A stretch of DNA of 40,027 bases from Bacteroidales bacterium (GTDB lineage Bacteria; Bacteroidota; Bacteroidia; Bacteroidales; VadinHA17), in NCBI GenBank assembly GCA_009881065.1, contig WXFE01000019.1, positions 1 through 40,027 of the forward strand. The letters run 5' to 3'. Positions within the stretch are counted from its first letter, which is position 1, and every line of letters starts with the position of its first letter. The translations under genes were made by a program, and so were the position numbers. Shown in pieces: positions 39,984 to 40,027 of this stretch. The notes beneath the pieces were generated by a model. The model was given only the letters and a program-made list of their open reading frames with translations. It had not been told where the DNA came from and did no database searches.

Positions 39984-40027
39984 GCCGATGTAGCTCAGGG
40001 GTAGAGCACTTCCTTGGTAAGGAAGGG
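39984..40027 (+). tRNA. tRNA-Thr (anticodon GGT), truncated by window end
   Basis: The 5' half is present: GCCGATG acceptor strand, D arm GCTC-AGGGGTA-GAGC and anticodon arm CTTCC-TTGGTAA-GGAAG with anticodon GGT. The 3' half lies beyond the window. In Bacteroidota this tRNA is usually followed by tuf. Confidence 0.9.

Noticed and set aside
39628-39993. Reading frames on both strands across the tRNA cluster
   Set aside because: They run through clear tRNA genes and resemble common false protein calls from tRNA sequence.
1-40027. A previously undescribed multi-gene system
   Set aside because: Nearly every gene fits a known housekeeping or envelope family. No cluster of unknown genes, reverse transcriptase, toxin-antitoxin pair, defence gene or biosynthetic cluster was seen; the unusual signals are within single genes or in intergenic repeats.

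Overview
The window looks like a chromosomal segment of a Bacteroidota bacterium, probably an anaerobic or fermentative Bacteroidales/Marinilabiliales-type lineage; that placement is inferred from gene content. The evidence is a Bacteroidota-type promoter pattern (TTTG, a 19-20 bp gap, then TAnnTTTG) complete at three sites, with the TAnnTTTG half at about nine more. There is also a short primary sigma factor without region 1.1, a TamL-type lipoprotein Omp85, a PorT-like protein beside ubiE, a Rho factor with a long Gln-rich insertion, tRNA genes without encoded CCA, a 1186-residue pyruvate:ferredoxin oxidoreductase, and the order rpsU, xer, hpf, tRNA-Thr/Tyr/Gly/Thr that normally precedes tuf.

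Layout. 1-2300: end of a GT4 glycosyltransferase, then a GT2 glycosyltransferase and a DUF4199 membrane protein. 2300-3340: the SRP RNA gene and a YciO/Sua5-type protein, followed by a 66-bp tandem repeat. 3342-7650: minus-strand set trkA, comEC, def, ruvX. 7667-13338: nifJ and rho. 13674-15216: rpoD and rpe on plus. 15268-17869: miaA, an acidic-tailed pRiA4b-like protein and a LuxC-type acyl-CoA reductase on minus. 17961-19630: an ABC permease and an orphan SiaC-like protein. 19785-21843: gapA, an outer-membrane protein and a 41-residue lipoprotein. 22097-25399: a secreted BNR/VPS10-like propeller protein. 25602-26345: nitroreductase. 26740-31985: Ldh-family oxidoreductase, tricorn-like protease and SDR on minus. 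32133-36808: ubiE, porT-like, a TrmH/SpoU methyltransferase (minus) and tamL. 36916-39521: helix-hairpin-helix protein, rpsU, xer and hpf. 39634-40027: a four-tRNA cluster cut by the window end.

The genes are mostly housekeeping: translation (def, rpsU, hpf, tRNAs, miaA, SRP RNA), transcription (rpoD, rho), central carbon metabolism (nifJ, gapA, rpe), menaquinone synthesis, potassium uptake, DNA processing (ruvX, xer, ComEC and ComEA-like) and envelope biogenesis or secretion (TamL, PorT-like, secreted propeller proteins). I see no phage, transposon, CRISPR, defence island or gene cluster that looks like a new multi-gene system.

The most interesting signals are finer. All four convergent gene junctions wider than 100 bp are filled with repeats, each of a different kind. 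Rho carries 27 consecutive glutamines in a disordered insertion. The GAPDH has residues at its cofactor-specificity positions that point toward NADP(H). AT-rich dyads and a shared 16-mer lie upstream of rho and nifJ. A tRNA-Thr gene has a U-U mismatch in its anticodon stem.
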